Assembly (NCBI GenBank): GCA_051294375.1
Contig: CM119268.1
Coordinates: 17,300,502-17,364,501 of the forward strand
Length of the DNA stretch: 64,000 bases
Direction: 5' to 3'
DNA from: Paraspadella gotoi
Taxonomy: Eukaryota; Chaetognatha
This document shows positions 39,564 through 54,080 of this stretch, in pieces. The translations under genes and the position numbers were made by a program. Position 1 is the first letter of the stretch; every line of letters starts with the position of its first letter. The notes beneath the pieces are model-generated. The model worked only from the letters and a program-made list of their open reading frames with translations, searched no databases and had not been told where the DNA came from.

Positions 39564-42458
39564 CTGTAATGGTTTTGAATATTACTAAGGATTTTCGGTA
39601 ATTAAAAAATTCCCACCTTAGTCTCCGGAACGAAGATCACAATCGCAGCCCCGAGCAAATTGGCACAGGCCAGCGTCGTCTCCACCGCCAGGGGCGCCCT
39701 CGTCTGAAAGTAGGACAAGTAGCTGGCGGCGATGGCGGAGAAACGCCCGAAAAGCATCGCGATGAGGAAAGCACGGGCCCGAATGAGAGTAGGGAACGCC
39801 TCCTGTAGCGAAGAAGAGGGGAAGGGGAAGTTTCTGTTATGGTGGACTATAATCCACCAACCGTTCATCAGTGGCCATTGGTGCCGGAGGCAAGTCATTC
39901 GCCTCCCAACCCGAAGGTTCGGGGTTCTTTCCCGCTGGTCGCCTAGCCTGTAACACGGTGTTACAGCCTGATCCGAAGCTCAGGGACTGCTTATATTGAA
40001 CGGTTCTGTCGCTAACACATAACAATCATTACTGTCTCTTCACTGCAAATCATTTTGTAGGTCCTGGCTTTTACTAAATAACTAATCATCAAATCCTCAT
40101 AAAATAAACATCCTTTGTTGATGGTCTGCAGTTCTTTTCTGAATGGTTTCCTGCTTCACATTTTCAAATGGATTTTCTCTTTGAAATACCAATAAATAGT
40201 ATTGTAACTATTATATTGCTATGTACTATGGAGTTCATCCCTCTTCCTAATGTCCTCGCCTGAATCCAAAGTCCATAAGGCCGACTCCCGATGGCACCGA
40301 GGATGTTGATGGAGATGTTGATGATTCGGCGGAAAAGCGGCGCTACTTTGTCGACGTCGCCGACGACGCCGCGAACGACGGCAACGCTCAGAAATCCGGC
40401 GCCGGCGATCGAGCTGCCGATAATCATCGCCGGACGCCGGTAGAGGAAGCGGCAGGCGAGGAAGCCGATCGCCTGAGAAGGCAAGAGGCTGAGTTGCAGC
40501 AGAGAAAAGTTGAGGAAACGATTCCCGGCCAAAGTTCCGTAAGTGAAGTTGAGGCCGATGTCGTTGAGGTTGGTTTTGGCCCAAGTCAGTCCGCCGACGA
40601 TCAAGCTGACGACGACGAGACGAGATCTCATCGCCTGGCGAAAATTCTCCTCGTTTTCGTTGTTGTCGTCGTCGTTGTCGTTGTTTCTGTTGTCTCCGCC
40701 ATCCGACTCATCTTCCAAAACCCTGGTAAAAATTAATTAGCCTAAACATTGGGTATTTATAACAAGTTTTGAAATGAAAAAAAGGTTTTTTTCATTGATT
40801 TATTATCAGCTAAAAACGATTAGCAATGTATTTTGTCGATTTGACATATGTTTTTGACCAATAAAATCTAACATTGTATCATTGTATGGTGGACTAAAAT
40901 CCACCAATCGTTCATCAGCGGCCATTGGTGCCGGAGGTAAGTCAACCCAAAGGTCCGGGGTTCTAGCCCGGTGGTCGCCTAGCAGTTAAGAGGGACGGGG
41001 CGCTTAACCCGCCTGTAACATGGTGTTACAGCCTGATCCGAAGCTCAGGAACTGCTTATATTGAACGGTTCTGTCACTAACACATAACAATAATTACTGT
41101 CTCTTCAATTGTAACATTTTTCATAATTAACATGATAATTTTTTGAATAAAATAGATCTACGCACGATGCACAAACCTCGACATTACATTCTCGTCGATA
41201 GTCATCCTTCGAGATTTCGCCACGCGTCCCAGCACCTTTGCCGCCTCCGCTGCGCGACCCTTTTTGATCAACCAGGGCGGAGTCTCGGGGACAATCCACG
41301 TCGCTGGGATCACGAGGAAGTTGATGCCGTAGAGAATGAGCAGCAGGGTGCGCCAGCTGGAGAGGGCGTAGCTGGCGGTGCGGGGTGGGGAAACAAGTAC
41401 AATTGGATCGATGATTACTGATCATTGATCAAAGACGGCAGACGAAGACAATTATATTAAGCTAAGGTCAAAGTATAAACTTACGACATCCAAGGAATAG
41501 TCGCGCCGGCCCAAATCCACGTTGGATCCAAAACCATCGGAATAATTCGATGCTTCGACGAAAAAGTTTCACACTGAGTGAAAAGTGGGAATCGCGATTA
41601 ATTCGATTTTATGATTAAAAATACTCAAATGAGGTTTATATCGACTTAAAAAGACTTACTCATTCTTAGTACTCTAGGTCGCGTTATTTGAAATGTTATT
41701 AATAAAGCTTACTCGGTAAGTTTCCAAAGAATAATAGCCGACGTAGCCGATACCAAGAAAAAACCTGCAAATAACATAAAAATGAACAATATGTCAAAAA
41801 ATTGATTTTTAAGAATATTTATTTAATTGATTAAATAACTACATAATTATATAAATACTTGAATAATTTACGGAATAAATTAGAATTCATAGTAACCTAA
41901 ACAATACAAAAAGACGAACCGAACGGCGATGTAGAGATAGACGTGATCGATCCACGCCACCTGCATTCCAGCCGCGAAACAAATCGCCGCCGACGCCATG
42001 ACGACTCGACGACGCCCGAACTTGTCGCTCAAATATCCGCAGAAGAGGCAGGCCGACAAGTTGCCGACATAGAAGAAGGTTTCTGTCATGTTAAGAAGGT
42101 ATTCTTGGTCGCAAACGAGGCCCCACTCGGACGCCATGGAATGCTCCGTCGGCTCCTCGAAACTCCAGTTGGACCCGGGACAACCGATGGAGCAAATGTC
42201 CACTTTGCTCAGGTTGACGAGACGTTCGGGGAAAGGAGAGTTCGCATCTTGATCGACTTGATCGTCGTCGTCGGAGGAGTTGAAATAAACGCTGAGATCG
42301 CTGCACCAGAATCGAGGCTGGTACGTTGCCATGGAGTTGCCGAAGTAGAGAAAGCAAGAACAGGCGTTGGCCAGCATGTGGACGATCCAGATGCCCATGG
42401 GAAACCAACCGCAGACACCCAAGGAGATGTAGAGAGCGTCGAGCTCCTTGGCACCCAT
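39354..42458 (-). CDS. SLC22-family organic ion transporter (complete, seven coding exons)
   Basis: A plasma-membrane major-facilitator transporter of the SLC22 group (organic cations, anions or zwitterions; the substrate cannot be told). Coding exons, 5' to 3' on the minus strand, are 42458-41920, 41764-41713, 41573-41485, 41371-41177, 40722-40260, 39802-39617 and 39563-39354. All phases fit, giving 577 aa, the usual family length. Landmarks are a Cys-containing extracellular loop (residues about 45-120) with N-glycosylation sequons at Asn60, Asn82 and Asn97; SEWGLVCDQEYLL at 110-122; the MFS signature GYLSDKFGRRRV at 141-152; RFFLGIGYVGYY opening TM4; PETPPWLI at 255-262 (family PESPRWL); an Asn/Asp-rich loop at 302-318; EAFPTLIRARAF at 447; and VPETKGRPLP at 504-513. 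The start ATG (CGACCATGG) has an excellent Kozak context. Intron 5 uses a GC donor. Two SINEs lie in introns 4 and 5. Confidence 0.93.
39617..39802 (-). CDS. SLC22 exon 6 (TM11-TM12)
   Basis: 62 codons at phase 0 from EAFPTLIRARAF (family ELFPTxxR) to ..IFVPETK, with donor GTGGGA. Confidence 0.92.
39837..40035 (+). mobile_element. tRNA-derived SINE in SLC22 intron 5
   Basis: Same family as 40885-41112: a tRNA-like head with GGTTCGGGGTTC, then GTGTTACAGCCTGATCCGAA and the ATTGAACGGTTCTGTC tail. It lacks about 30 bp between GCCTAGC and CTGTAAC that the other copy retains. Inserted antisense to the host gene. Confidence 0.75.
40260..40722 (-). CDS. SLC22 exon 5 (loop and TM7-TM10)
   Basis: 463 nt. 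It begins VLEDESDGGD with an Asn/Asp repeat, then LTWAKTNLNDIGLNFTYG and four hydrophobic segments to ..YGLWIQ. The only donor that keeps frame with exon 6 is GCGAGG after CAG, a GC-AG intron. Confidence 0.88.
40885..41112 (+). mobile_element. tRNA-derived SINE in SLC22 intron 4
   Basis: The fullest copy seen: head, AGTTAAGAGGGACGGGGCG module, ACATGGTGTTACAGCCTGAT and the tail ending TACTGTCTCTTCA. It lacks about 10 bp (TTCGCCTCCC) in the head compared with 39837. Same orientation as the neighbouring copy. Confidence 0.78.
41177..41371 (-). CDS. SLC22 exon 4 (TM6 and start of the intracellular loop)
   Basis: Encodes SYALSSWRTLLLILYG, then IVPETPPWLIKKGRAAEAAK, the most recognisable SLC22 block, and ends inside an Arg codon. 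Confidence 0.93.
41485..41573 (-). CDS. SLC22 exon 3
   Basis: Encodes CETFSSKHRIIPMVLDP through ..ATIPWM, aligning with the TEFVGSGSRR stretch of mammalian organic cation transporters at equal spacing. Donor GTAAGT. Confidence 0.85.
41713..41764 (-). CDS. SLC22 exon 2 (52 nt micro-exon)
   Basis: Encodes FFLGIGYVGYYSLETYR. It joins exon 1 to restore RFFLG, the TM4 start of the family, and has a GTAAGC donor. Confidence 0.85.
41920..42458 (-). CDS. SLC22 exon 1 (TM1, large extracellular loop, TM2-TM3)
   Basis: Residues 1-180. An in-frame ATG further upstream would add 21 residues, but a TTCTAG acceptor at 42502-42507 suggests that 42459-42501 is a 5' UTR. The donor is weak (GTTCGT at 41919). 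A nearby GTTACT would break the frame of exon 2. Confidence 0.88.
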
Positions 42459-42501
42459 GGTCGCATTGGTCACTGGACGTGGAGATTGACGAGGACAGGT
42501 C

Positions 42502-43211
42502 CTAGAACATTTTTGAATCAAGTCGTTTTAGTTTTTTTTTTTTTTTTTGAAGAAGAAGAAGATAAAAACCGGTTTTTATAAAAGAAACTCGTTTTAATTC
42601 ACTTCAAAAAGAGATAAAGAGGAATCAGATGGGAAAAAAAATTCTGAAGTAGTTTCAGTTTAGTCTGAAGTAACTTAAAATGAAATTACGTTTCGTTACA
42701 CCTCCCGAAGATAATAAAGAAATTTTTATGTAAGAGTTCGAAGGTTATCGATCAAATACAGTAATCATGTTTTTTTTTTAAGTTTCAATGTTTTTTCAAT
42801 CGTGTTACGTACTTTTAAATGGTTAACGAAATGAAATGAACTGTATGTAAAAATAATGAAAGAAAAAAAGAAACTAATCAAGAAAGAAAGATATAAAATT
42901 TTACAACTAAACCACGATAATATTTCCACGAAGAATTTTATCTAATTTTAAGTTGATCGAACTAATTTATAAAGGAAGATTAAAAAAACTAAAAAAACTT
43001 AAAAAAAAAAGATTATTCCAAATTTCTATGTGATTTCGATCTTGCCGCCTGCAAATCCCAACGTCCCTTTCTCGACTTTCTCTGGCTAAAATTTGTCGAG
43101 GGATTCGATGCTTCTTAGCCTTTGACCGTCAGAGGGAGCAAAGGGTCAAGCGGGATAGACCGACGACGACTGAGACTGAGGCTGAAACGGAGAGGACGAG
43201 AGACGATCGAG

Positions 43212-43295
<84 letters not shown>

Positions 43296-44323
43296 TTACC
43301 CTAAAAATTTTAAACTCATTATTTTCTCTCTTGTCTTGACTAACAGGCCGGGTCAAGAATCCCCTGACGACTTTTCTTTCACGCGCCTGATGAGTTTCCT
43401 TTTTGGATGTTTTCGCTTTCGCGTCTCATCGTTCGGTTCTCGTTAGTGAGACGAGGCCTTTTGTTTTTCGCGATTTCTCGAGGAGGCTAAGGTGGCGCTG
43501 ATCACGTGATTAACCATTTGCCTTGTCTAAGCTAAGTTAAATTAGTAATTTAGTATGTATTTGTCTTTTAGTTGCGCCGCTAAAACTCTTCGGAGCTACA
43601 CGTGACATTTCGGTCGGTCAGTTGGTCGCTTGGTATGTCTGTCTATCCGTCGGTCTGTCCTACTTACATTTTTAATGCTTATAAGTTATAACTCGTGGAA
43701 AACTACACTTGTATACACGTTTGTTAGTCACGTTATCATTCGAAGATGCATCGACGAAAGAAATTCATTGTTAACTTTTAAACTATTACACGTTTTTGGC
43801 AAAACGAACAGTACACACTGCTAAAACGTTTTCGCAAAATTTTCTTTTTTCCCCCCGTTTTTTGATTCTTCCTTTATACTTCCTCTTGGCCAATGACCGG
43901 TCGAGTTTCCACCGTTAAAGCTTCGAGCTTTTTTTGTTTCTACGCTTTCAACATCCAACTCAATCTTTCTTTTGCGATTGAAAAGTTTTTTTTGCTCTCA
44001 AAGAAAATCTTTTTCCTCAAATCTCTAACTAAACCGACTGTTTCAAATGCTAAGATTAAAGCCCGACTGCTACTTTGTACTCTGAACATAATCTTTCTTC
44101 GTCGTCGTACAAACAGTTTGCTGCCCTATCCCTGGTCCTAAGCAATCGCTTGGCAAGCGCGCGATTTGTATTTTCTCTCCGTTTAAAAACGGAAAAAGAG
44201 CTATTCTGTAGAGCATACTGACGTCACCAAGCAATTTTGCGTTTCATGCGAAATCCCGATTTAAAAAGAAAATCCGAGCGAAGATTGGAAAAAAAAATTG
44301 TCTCAGAAGTTTTGAGGGAGAAT
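42502..44323. other. Upstream flank of the SLC22 gene
   Basis: No coding exon recognised. It should contain the SLC22 promoter and non-coding first exon, neither of which I can place. A (GA)n tract of about 77 bp lies at 43215-43291. Confidence 0.5.
43215..43291. repeat. (GA)n microsatellite
   Basis: GA tract with one GAAGAG interruption near 43242. Confidence 0.94.
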
Positions 44324-44465
44324 GGGTGTGGCATAGTGAGGTTCTGTGTGGTAGTGTGACGATATAAAGATTGGGTGTGGCTAGTGAGGTTCTGTGTGGC
44401 AGTGTGACGATATAAAGATTGGGTGTGGCTAGTGAGGTTCTGTGTGGCAGTGTGACGATATAAAG
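44324..44465. repeat. 48-49-bp minisatellite, three units
   Basis: Units GGGTGTGGC..GTTCTGTGTGGCAGTGTGACGATATAAAGATT begin at 44324 (49 bp), 44373 (48 bp) and 44421 (45 bp, truncated). Each ends in a TATAAAG that would read as a TATA-like box. Confidence 0.92.
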
Positions 44466-44700
44466 TGGTGCGAGGATTCCGTGCGATGGCTCAGGCGAGA
44501 GTGAGTCGAGGATGGATTGGGTTTCGAAGAGAGTGGCGGCGTTGAAGCAAGTTATGGGTGACATTATTGAAATGAAAATGTGGGTGACGGTATTGAAAAG
44601 TATGTCACATTTTTAGTGGATGACATTTACTCAAAAACTTGTTCAATTTTTGAAAAATCAGAATGTTTCAGAATCTATATTAAATATTTTTTTCAGTAGC

Positions 44701-44860
44701 TTCGTTCTATTTTTTTCGTAGGTCAAATTATTTAAAAGTTAGAGGCAAAAAAATATCACTACCTCAAGTTAAAAANNNNNNNNNNTTCTTTCTATTTTTT
44801 TCGTAGGTCAAATTATTTAAAAGTTACAGGCAAAAAAATATCACTACCTCAAGTTAAAAA
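44701..44860. other. 10-N gap flanked by a near-identical duplication
   Basis: About 75 bp before the gap (44701-44775) are repeated after it (44786-44860) with only a couple of differences. This is the pattern of an unresolved contig overlap rather than a biological repeat. Confidence 0.8.
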
Positions 44861-44923
44861 TGAAAAAAAAACCAACTAATTTAGCGATGACGCGAAAATA
44901 TAAATCAGAGCCACAGAGAGAGA

Positions 44924-47817
44924 TACGGACGGAATGTTTTTCAACATTACGTTCGTATGTTGTCTTTGGGTGTAAATTGGGGAGAAGAGATTTTAGGGAG
45001 ATATTAGGAGAGAGGAAGAGAATTTCCTCCAGCACCTGCTTGCACCTGCAAATGAACTCTGTTTCCTTCCTATTCAGTGTTTACAAAGAAGAAGAAGGAA
45101 CAACGACGACGACGACTGAGAACAAGAATTCACTTTTAGATTATATAGAAGAGGGAGTGAGCGGGTTACCGGTCGTAGTCTCGCCGTGCGCCGGGTTAGA
45201 GAGTAGATTTTCTCATCTGTACGAGATTTAAGTTCGAGAGTGAGGTACCCGGTGCGCGGGTTGCCGGATCGCCGAGTCACCAGGTTGCCAAGACACCCGC
45301 AGAACGGCTGAATCAAGAAATTACAGCAGGCGCCTCTATTTTTAACTCTATTTTTAAGGGCATCTGGAAAAACGAATAAAGACATTTACAAAGAATAAAA
45401 ATCGTCGCGAGTGGGGCTACATAACAAGCAATGAAACCAGGAACACACCAATACACAATCAACAATCAGATAAATATATAACCTTTTAATTCTCACTTCA
45501 ATCTTTGCCTATACCCCATCAGCCGTAAAACTTTAAATTTGTGGAATGGTCGCCACGGTTCCCAATATCCCTAAGGCCGCCCGTCCGTTGTCCCGTCGCC
45601 GTGAAACAACCCTTCGTCGTCACCAGTTGAGAAATGGGGAGACCGGGGGGGGTTTTCTCTTGCGACGGGGAGATTACGAGAAACGAATTGAATAAGAAGA
45701 ACAAAATCGAATTAGGAAATCATTTATCTTTAATTGTTTATTTCTTAATATTTTTTGAAAATCTTCGTTAGGTTTGTTTTAAATGAAAATACGTAATGAT
45801 ACGTATGATACATGATAATACGTATATACTATGACTCTGCACCATATATTTTTTAGATTATTTGTGCAAGCCCAATTTAATAGCATTTTTCACCAGTTGA
45901 ACGCTTCTTTCTGTCCGTCTGTTTTCAATTTCAGTATCCTTTACAGGATTGGCTTTATAAAAATAAGAAAGTTGCTGGTTGTCGGAACAGTTATTGGCGT
46001 GAGATTCTTTAGTTGATTAACAATATTATGTTTAGCTTTTGATCAGTTACTTGAATTACGTGATTCACAATTTACTATATTATATCTGATAAATAATACG
46101 AAATATTTATATTTCTTTTAAACAAAAACTCCTCTTTTTATTTTCTGCCTCCCTATTATTTTAGCATATTTTTTTAGCATTTCGACAGTCTTTTGTTTTG
46201 TTTTCCTTATCCGATATGTGGCGCCTTCTCCACACCATTTTCATATTCACGCGTTTACATTTAAAAAAAGTCATTTCCGATTTTTTAGGGAAAATGTGAG
46301 TGGAAAGGTCGCCGCACCTAAATTGAAGGGGGTGAACAATCACCGAATTGTTTTTAAAAGGGTTTTTTGTTTTTAGAGTAAGTTTTCGCTGATATAACGT
46401 AGAGCCAAATTCAGGTCAATGACTCTAAATCCGTTTGGGAGATGACTTTCGCTCCGTTTGACAGAATTTTTTAAAAAAAATTGTTTCCCACGTGGTGGCC
46501 TTTCTCTTTGAGGGGAGAATACTTTGTATCGTGACAAACAAAACATTGAATTCCACATTTTTTTAGTTGCCTATTAGTTGTCGATGATTAAAGACTTACC
46601 AACGAATTCTAAATCTGATCTGAATTATTTGTTTCGAGACTGGGAGTCATAATTCCCCAAAGAGTAAACCTCCTTACGTCTGTTCTAAGTCAACGTCAGC
46701 CTTTCATTACTTTTCGCCTAACGGTCATGGATCAACAACAGAGGAAACATCAATTCAATTTTTTCTTACAGGCCGATGATTGGGGTGGAAAGCCGCGCGA
46801 CTCCAACTAGAGAGGGAGGGAGACAACTTGATTGGAAGCAAAAAGCCATCTACTTATTTGGACCAAAAAGAAGACAACTCGGATTTGAATGTAACCACTT
46901 GGTTTAAGCTAAAGGCGTACAACTTGAACGGGATACTTTAATTGGAGAAAAAAAATCGAGTTACTATTGCCTTAATTGATGACTTAAACCTTTGTATGAC
47001 TAAATATAGGATATTTAATTGAGCAAAAGCGGTAAAAAATAGATTGCAGGAAAAGGTGGGTCAGTTCATTGCACACGCCGAAAAAGTGCGTATTGATTAT
47101 ATTATGGTATGTATTTTATATTACTATGGAAGGGAAAGCCCGGCTAATGGCATACTTGGAGTCAAGAAACGAGATTAAAACTTCAAGGTTTGTAAGACTC
47201 GATTGGAGCGCAAAGGGCCCAAAGAAAATAACTAAACGAGATGTAAAAAAAACCTGGAACCAAAGGTCGAAAGCCAAAGAATTTTCGTAAAGCTGATGGA
47301 GCACACCTGGTCTTTGGTAGATAATTAAGGATGTATTAAATGCAAGAGGCGTTCAGCGAGCGAGCCAAAATATGATATATGTACTACCAGCTTTTTTTTA
47401 AGCATTATCTAGTTTATCTATTGTAAAAATTACAAAACCCAGAAGTCGCTCTTGAAAAAGAGATAAAAGGAAATAATGTCGAGACACTTTTACAAAGCGA
47501 AAATCGTCTTCGTCCAAATCATGACATCTCTGATAAAAGTAAAATCGTGATAGATTTCAATTGTGATGTTAATCAAAGCGGCAGATCGAAATAGTTAATC
47601 ACGCCCCGATCAAAACTTTGGTTGCGACAAAATAAATTTACAGAGGTTGGGATTAAATCGCCGCGATGCCAGATGCGACAACATTTGGGCGCCAAAGGCC
47701 GAATCTGGCGCCATCAACCGATCGAAAATACGGTTCCATCTGGAGTTGGGTTTTCTTGGAACGGAAAATGGCGAAGCCGGAACCGAGAGCGTGCGGTTAA
47801 CATGAGAGAGAGAGAGA

Positions 47818-47890
<73 letters not shown>
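44924..47890 (+). repeat. Left arm of a 2.9-kb inverted repeat
   Basis: The reverse complement recurs at 51084-54000, from ACGGACGGAATG outward to AACATGAGAGAGAG inward. Shared landmarks are CCTCCAGCACCTGCTTGCAC (45026), GGTTGCCGGATCGCCGAGTC (45258), GCCGCCCGTCCGTTGTCCCG (45575), GGAAAGCCCGGCTAATGGCA (47131) and the final GA tract (47803-47890). Divergence by eye is around a tenth, with substitutions as well as indels. No transposase frame is visible. Confidence 0.88.
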
Positions 47891-47893
<3 letters not shown>

Positions 47894-47934
47894 CGAGGAC
47901 GAGAGAGAGAGAGAGATGAGAGAGGAGGAACATA
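47803..47934. repeat. (GA)n tract at inner edge of left arm
   Basis: GA dinucleotides with GTGAG and GGGACGAGGACG steps. The counterpart is the CT tract at 51084-51199. Confidence 0.94.
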
Positions 47935-48323
47935 GAGAGATAGACAAAGAGAAGAGAGATCAAATGCGAAAATTTTGACTTGGAACAGATACAGAAAGAC
48001 TAAAAGTGGAAGAGGAAAGGTCTGTTATAAGGAAGGTCCGAGGAGGAGATGGATCTCCGCCCCATTTCCTACGGGGACAATTGGGATGAGTGTCGACGAA
48101 GGGTGATCGAAGCAAAAATTTTTCACTCATTTTTCATTGTAGTGATGTGATGTGTGTGCGCGGCGGGCGAGGAGGCCTTGGGGACCAGGGGGGCGGTTAC
48201 GAGGGATGTGGGAAGTGGGAAGCGAGCAAATAAAAGTCTGAACTTTATTCCTTTATTTTGTGAGGGAGGATTGAGAGACTCGCGGCTTGGCTTGCAGTCC
48301 GGACTGGCTTTCTCTCTTCTTCA

Positions 48324-48361
<38 letters not shown>

Positions 48362-48670
48362 CTCTTCTCATCTCTCTCTCTCTCTCTCTCTCTATNNNNN
48401 NNNNNNNNNNNNNNNNNNNNCTATCTCTTTCTATCTCTTTTCTCGATTCCATCCTCGAGGGCATTTTAAAGAATTCCCTAATTCTGCCAGCGAATCCCTT
48501 CGGAGGAACAGATTTTGTACATATTTGTCCTCTTTCACTAAAGTGAACAGCGAGGTTTAGTTCAGGATTTAGTTTATTTTTTAAAACGGCACTAATGAAA
48601 TAGTAAATTAAATAAGTAATAAACTACAAGCTGAAGTTTAATTATCAAACCCCAAAAAGTTTTTGTTGTT

Positions 48671-49027
48671 CGATGGGCTCTCAGAAAATACGGCCCCAAT
48701 TGATCGATGGACTGGGGCCTCAACTCCACATTTTTATGGCCTCAATCCAGTTGACCAATAATACCCTCTAAAAAAAGCTCTAAACTCTGCCTCTTAATGG
48801 CCTTCGAAAAAAAAATGCTTGAATTTGTTTCATCAATAATAGCCTCTAAGAAAATAGAGCTATAACTTGGTCAATTAATAACCTATGAGAAAATGAGGCT
48901 TGTATTTGGTCAAGTAATAATGACCTGTGAAATAATTCGACTCAGTTGATTAATAGTGGCCTCTGAGAAAATAGGGCTTCGACTCTGTCGATCAATGGCC
49001 TCTGGGAAAATGGGGCCTCAATTCCTC
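48671..49027. repeat. Degenerate minisatellite, about 40-48-bp units
   Basis: Seven to eight diverged units built on GATCAATGGCCTCTGAGAAA followed by ATRGGGCTTCAACTYGGT. Confidence 0.7.
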
Positions 49028-49187
49028 CAAGCGCGAAAAAAAACGAATTAATGGGCGCGATTTGTTTTGTTGCGCTGGAAGAACGGCGCCGATTTAAAAA
49101 GAATAATGAAGCCGCGTGCGTGTGAATGTGTTTCGTGGTTGTCTGCGTGCACCGTGCATGAGAACGTGCATTGAGAATATTGATTAT

Positions 49188-49273
49188 ATAAAATAAAATA
49201 AAATAAAATAAAATAAAATAAAATAAAATAAAATAAAATAAAATAAAATAAAATAAAATAAAATAAAATAAAA
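49188..49273. repeat. (AAAAT)n microsatellite
   Basis: About 86 bp of pentamers, the only long pentanucleotide tract in the window. Confidence 0.95.
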
Positions 49274-50079
49274 AAAAAATAAAAAAAAGAATTGCTTTGG
49301 ACGCTTATTTTCTGAATGCAATCTTCTTTCACCTTGAAAGCTTTTTACGCGAATGCCCGGTGGCGGCGGCATGAGCGGCTGTGTCGGCGGCGGTTTCTGC
49401 CGCCTCTGCGGCAGCGGCGCGGGCGTTTTTTTTTTCCTTTTCCTCACTTTCCATCTTTTCATTCCTTTTACTCGCGTTTTATGGCTTTTAAGGTTTAGTT
49501 CACAACTCGTTCACTTGTGAAAATCTCATTCTTTATTTCTTTCTTCGGTCAATCGAAACGGTTTTCCTTCTCGATGATTTATGTTCCCTTTTTTTTTTAT
49601 TCTTCGTTAATAGTTTTTTCTGTTTTCATCCCGAGTTTTCTTTGTTTTTCGTTTTATTATTTATAATTTTTTAATCGTCACGGTTTTTTTTCACTTTCAT
49701 ATTGTCTGTACGTGGGTCGGTCTGTCTGTACATGAATATTGAATATGAATGAGATTTTGATGGAAGCTTTGACTGCAAGATCATTTTAACTAAAAGAATT
49801 CCATAAACTGTTACGTCTAACAATCAATGTATTATAAGTCTTTGTATAAAGGTTATGAAAATGTCACGCTGCGAAATGTCCTGATGTTTTATATTTTTTT
49901 GGTTACGCTTTTTATATACTCGAATTTTTTGACTGATTAAAAGTTATTTTTTTAAAAACTAACAAATACAAGCAAACACGCATAGAAGCGTGAATTTCTA
50001 ATCTTTTGGAAAGAAATGAGTATCTCTGGCGTCATGATCTCGCTTTGGTTTGTCTGGTAACTCGTCTAAAAACATGAAA

Positions 50080-50083
<4 letters not shown>

Positions 50084-50110
<27 letters not shown>

Positions 50111-50290
50111 NNNNNNNNNNNNNNNNNNNNNNNNNNNNNNNNNNNNNNNNNNNNNNNNNNNNNNNNNNNNNNNNNNNNNNNNNNNNNNNNNNNNNNNNNN
50201 NNNNNNNNNNNNNNNNNNNNNNNNNNNNNNNNNNNNNNNNNNNNNNNNNNNNNNNNNNNNNNNNNNNNNNNNNNNNNNNNNNNNNNNNNN
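50084..50290. repeat. (TC)n microsatellite with 180-bp N gap
   Basis: 27 bp of CT enter a gap of 180 unknown bases that ends in unique sequence. The true tract length is unknown. Confidence 0.9.
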
Positions 50291-51081
50291 CGTTTTGTTT
50301 AACTCGTGCGTCAGACGTACACCGGGTCAAGCCTTCCTTTTGCTTCAATCCAAAATCCGAACAAAATCAGCCAAAAGGAAACATTCAAGTATGACTGAGA
50401 GAGCAAGAGGTAAGGTGCGATGTAAGTATGAGACCGTAAAATGGCATGAGGTATGTGCTACCGTAAGCTTGTCTTGGAACAAGGTAGGTTCCGATGAAAG
50501 AATAACAAATGAGCCGTAAAAATCAGCCAAGTCGAAAAAAAACCCCAATAATTAAACCAATAATAGTAATAAAAAGAAAATAAAATAAATCAATTGCGTA
50601 GCGACGACAAGAACAAAAAAGCAGACGAAATTATCCTCGCAAGGGCGACCGGGCGAAACGCCAAACGGAAGCGCGCCATTTCGCGCCCTCTCAATTTATT
50701 GAGCACGAAAACGCCTTGGCACGTTTCTGCTGTCCTCGTGAAATCTGTCTTTGCGCTCGAGAAACAACAACTACAATGACAACAACAACAACGACGACGA
50801 CGACGAAAACCCCTGCCGGAAAAATCTCGCTTCTTGTGCCGTCTTCGCGTCTTGCTGTTTTTTTGTTTTTGTTTTTGTTTTTGTTTTTTTTTTGCTGAAT
50901 TCATGACTGTACGTTTTTCTTCTTTTTTTTCACACTCACTGAGTTATTTTTAAGTGAAAAATGATGGAATAATTTTTAATTTTTAATTAAATAGTATTTA
51001 ATTTTGTCGGTCTCAAACGATGGCCTTTTTTTGGCACGCTCAAACGTCATGGCTCCCTTTAGTTCTTGCCTCACGCTTTTG

Positions 51082-54000
<2,919 letters not shown>

Positions 54001-54080
54001 ATGTTACCTTTATCAGCGTTTAGGTATTTTAATATTATTTTTAGTATGTATTTAAGTTTAATGCCTAATTAATAACTCAC

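Noticed and set aside
41880-41919. SLC22 exon 1 extended to a GTTACT donor (..FVFLYCLG)
   Set aside because: It would shift the frame of exon 2 and lose RFFLGIGYVGYY; the GTTCGT donor keeps family spacing exactly.
42459-42521. Upstream in-frame ATG of the SLC22 gene (MIQKCSRTCP..)
   Set aside because: The intervening TTCTAG looks like a splice acceptor, and the downstream ATG has a far better context and a typical start for the family.
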